From the NCBI GenBank assembly GCA_006226225.1, contig SBHI01000058.1:1-14278 (forward strand): a DNA stretch of 14,278 nucleotides, read 5' to 3'. Under the pieces are notes generated by a model, which saw nothing but the letters and a program-made list of their open reading frames with translations, did no database searches and had not been told where the DNA came from. A program made the position numbers and the translations under genes. Shown here piece after piece: positions 12,817-14,278 of the stretch. Origin of the DNA: Alphaproteobacteria bacterium (GTDB lineage Bacteria > Pseudomonadota > Alphaproteobacteria > Micavibrionales > CSBR16-224). Numbering within the stretch: position 1 is the stretch's first letter; each line of letters starts with the position of its first letter.

Positions 12817-13782
12817 TTACCAGAATTTCGGTGCGATACGGACACGAAGACGCACGGATGCGCCGTTTTCGTTGTCATAGCGGATTTCAGGGCCAAAGCT
12901 GTAATTGATGCCTTTGCCTTCTTCTTTCAGGTCATTGAAGTAAATTCCCAGACGGGCGCCGTAACTTTCCGTGCCGCCATAGGCGGAAACCATACCCGAG
13001 AACTTTCCGGGTAAGCCGCTGTGACTTTGGTGGTCGCCGCCGAACAGCGACGGAAATTCAAGACGCGTATAAAGACGCGCATCATTGGCATGTCCGATAT
13101 CAGGGCCGGAGACCCGGTTAAAGCTGGTGCCGATAATCACATTGGCGGCAAGATTACCGATATATAAATCGCTTTGCCCTTCGACAAAAACAAAGGCGCG
13201 GTTATTCCCCTGGCTTTTATCACGGGTATAGCGGGTGGGGACATAGTCGTCCTCTCCATCTTCATCATGGCGGAGACTGTCGTAGTAACCGAGCGTGGCG
13301 CCGGTGCTGAAATTCCAGTCTGCGTTGCCAAGACTGTAGCTGCCTTGGCCAAGATCCGCACGAAAGCCGTATTCAATGCCGCTGACATGCCCGTACCACT
13401 CCTTACGCAGGGGTTTTAGCTCGATATATTGGCGGGTGACGGTCATAAAACCCGCATCAACCGGCAACAGCGGAATATCGTAACGTGTTGCAGGGCCGAT
13501 AAACAGGCTTTCGCGGGTTACGCGCACTTTCGGCTTGCGCTGAAAGTAGTCATTGACGTTATCTTCCATGTTATGCGTACGGCTGCGGTGGTCGCGCAGA
13601 ATGTTATTATAAGGGGAGGTGTCATCATATCCGCCTTGTAGCGGCGGTATCGTATCAGGTGATGCGCCGCTTTCCTGGGGATTATCTTCCGCAAAAGCCG
13701 TATTGGACACAAGGGCGCAGCCGCCAAGCAGGAGAGTGGTAAAACTGGCTTTCAATTGGTTTACAGCGGCCGGTGCTGTCAT
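12817..13782 (-). CDS. Predicted outer-membrane beta-barrel protein
   Basis: A 321-residue protein with an N-terminal signal peptide (residues 1-31: KASFTTLLLGGCALVSNTAFA, cleavage before EDN). A lipobox-like LGGC at Cys22 is a weaker alternative. Residues 32-85 are polar and probably unstructured. From about 88 onward many short alternating polar/hydrophobic strands are visible, rich in Tyr, Gly, Asn and Phe (for example EYGFRADLGQGSYSLGNADW, NLAANVIIGTSFNRVSG, GKFSGMVSAYGG, GARLGIYFND). The protein ends in IAPKFW, an aromatic C-terminus as expected for BAM-inserted barrels. I do not recognise a specific family; a porin-like or lipid A deacylase-like barrel are only possibilities. The promoter at 13826-13854 and GAGG 5 bases before the ATG support the start. 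Confidence 0.7.
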   Translation of the reverse strand: MTAPAAVNQLKASFTTLLLGGCALVSNTAFAEDNPQESGASPDTIPPLQGGYDDTSPYNNILRDHRSRTHNMEDNVNDYFQRKPKVRVTRESLFIGPATRYDIPLLPVDAGFMTVTRQYIELKPLRKEWYGHVSGIEYGFRADLGQGSYSLGNADWNFSTGATLGYYDSLRHDEDGEDDYVPTRYTRDKSQGNNRAFVFVEGQSDLYIGNLAANVIIGTSFNRVSGPDIGHANDARLYTRLEFPSLFGGDHQSHSGLPGKFSGMVSAYGGTESYGARLGIYFNDLKEEGKGINYSFGPEIRYDNENGASVRLRVRIAPKFW

Positions 13783-13825
13783 ATGCGCCTCATAAATCTT
13801 TTTGCACGAAAATAAAATATCAGAT

Positions 13826-13854
13826 ACTATAAGGGCAAAGTAGTATTATGTCAA
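13826..13854 (-). promoter_or_regulatory. Strong promoter of the beta-barrel gene
   Basis: Minus strand TTGACA (13849-13854, perfect) and TATAGT (13826-13831) with a 17-base spacer. It is embedded in the CTATTGACATA 11-mer shared with two other sites. The predicted leader is about 37 bases. Confidence 0.7.
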
Positions 13855-13982
13855 TAGATGCGATATAAAATTATTATATTTCAATAATTTAAATAATTTC
13901 ATTTTTGCCGTTCATGAGGTGTTTTGAGCGAATTTTTCGTAAAGGATGGGCGGAGATCTTGCCAGCATTTGGAAAAGGGTTT

Positions 13983-14278
13983 ATGGTTTCTGTCATCATG
14001 ACAGCGAGAACTTTTGCCATTGGCGATATTCACGGGCATCTTGATGCCCTGACCGCATTAATCGACTCCCTTGATCTTCAAGAGGATGACCGTCTGGTAT
14101 TTCTGGGTGATTTTGTTGATAAAGGCCCGAATTCAAAAGGTGTGCTGGATTATCTGATCGACCTTGAAAAAAATCATGACTGCGTCTTTATCCGCGGCAA
14201 CCATGAAGAATGGATGCTCTACGGCCTGGATACGCCCAAAGATCAGGCCGAAAGTGAAAAACTGGAGTATTTCTGGGT
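13983..14278 (+). CDS. PPP-type metallophosphoesterase (serine/threonine protein phosphatase-like), 5' part
   Basis: The first 98 codons of a protein running past the window end. It shows the three metal-site motifs of the PPP phosphoesterase superfamily in order: GDIHG (about 14-18), GDFVDKGPNS (about 42-51; usual GDxVDRGxxS, here Lys for Arg) and FIRGNHEEWM (about 69-78). Such proteins use two metal ions to hydrolyse phosphate esters; members include protein phosphatases and diadenosine tetraphosphatases (ApaH), and the class cannot be decided from this fragment. The start at 13983 (MVSVIMTARTF) has GGAAAAGGG just upstream; the ATG at 13998 would be 18 bases from it. The 200-base gap before the gene is AT-rich and shows no clear plus-strand promoter. 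Confidence 0.85.
   Translation, partial: MVSVIMTARTFAIGDIHGHLDALTALIDSLDLQEDDRLVFLGDFVDKGPNSKGVLDYLIDLEKNHDCVFIRGNHEEWMLYGLDTPKDQAESEKLEYFW

Overview
The window is a chromosomal stretch of moderate GC content from a Gram-negative bacterium, most likely an alphaproteobacterium. The evidence is the kind of proteins present: a TrxB end, a Fe-type superoxide dismutase, a periplasmic SIMPL protein with a Sec signal, an outer-membrane barrel candidate with a C-terminal aromatic residue, and a SulP transporter. A Micavibrio-like lineage is possible but is only a guess, because no rRNA or other marker gene is present. There are 17 coding regions (two cut by the window ends) and no tRNA, rRNA, CRISPR array, IS element or phage gene. 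No gene-free gap exceeds 300 bases; the longest are 3858-4130 and 8365-8620.

Layout. 1-996 (+): end of thioredoxin reductase, then a HAD-family protein 9 bases downstream. 1034-2032 (-): an unrecognised two-helix membrane protein. 2186-3112 (+): a predicted HExxH metallopeptidase, converging with a GNAT acetyltransferase (3117-3857, -). 4131-6013 (-): two unrecognised small proteins, then a SulP transporter that appears to have lost an internal segment in frame. 6178-7002 (+): SIMPL/DUF541 secreted protein, converging with an unrecognised 208-residue protein (7012-7638, -) that appears to be leaderless. 7744-8364 (-): sodB with its own terminator. 8621-10734 (+): four small genes arranged as two similar two-gene modules. 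10774-12693 (-): a large, unusual glutamate-transporter-fold (SDF/DAACS) protein. 12817-13782 (-): outer-membrane barrel candidate. 13983-end (+): PPP-type phosphatase, cut by the window end.

How the parts may relate. Several units look like stress or envelope housekeeping (TrxB, SodB, SIMPL, barrel), but neighbouring units are mostly separated by terminators or opposite strands, so a single pathway is not shown. The parts most likely to be undescribed are: (a) the paralogous CxxC proteins at 8621 and 9975, each followed by a low-complexity protein and separated by a strong terminator; (b) the SDF-fold protein at 10774-12693, with a helical N-terminal extension of about 195 residues and substitutions at the equivalents of known sodium and substrate ligands; and (c) the internally deleted SulP. 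Several genes have good sigma-70-like promoters. Three -35 regions share the 11-mer CTATTGACATA.
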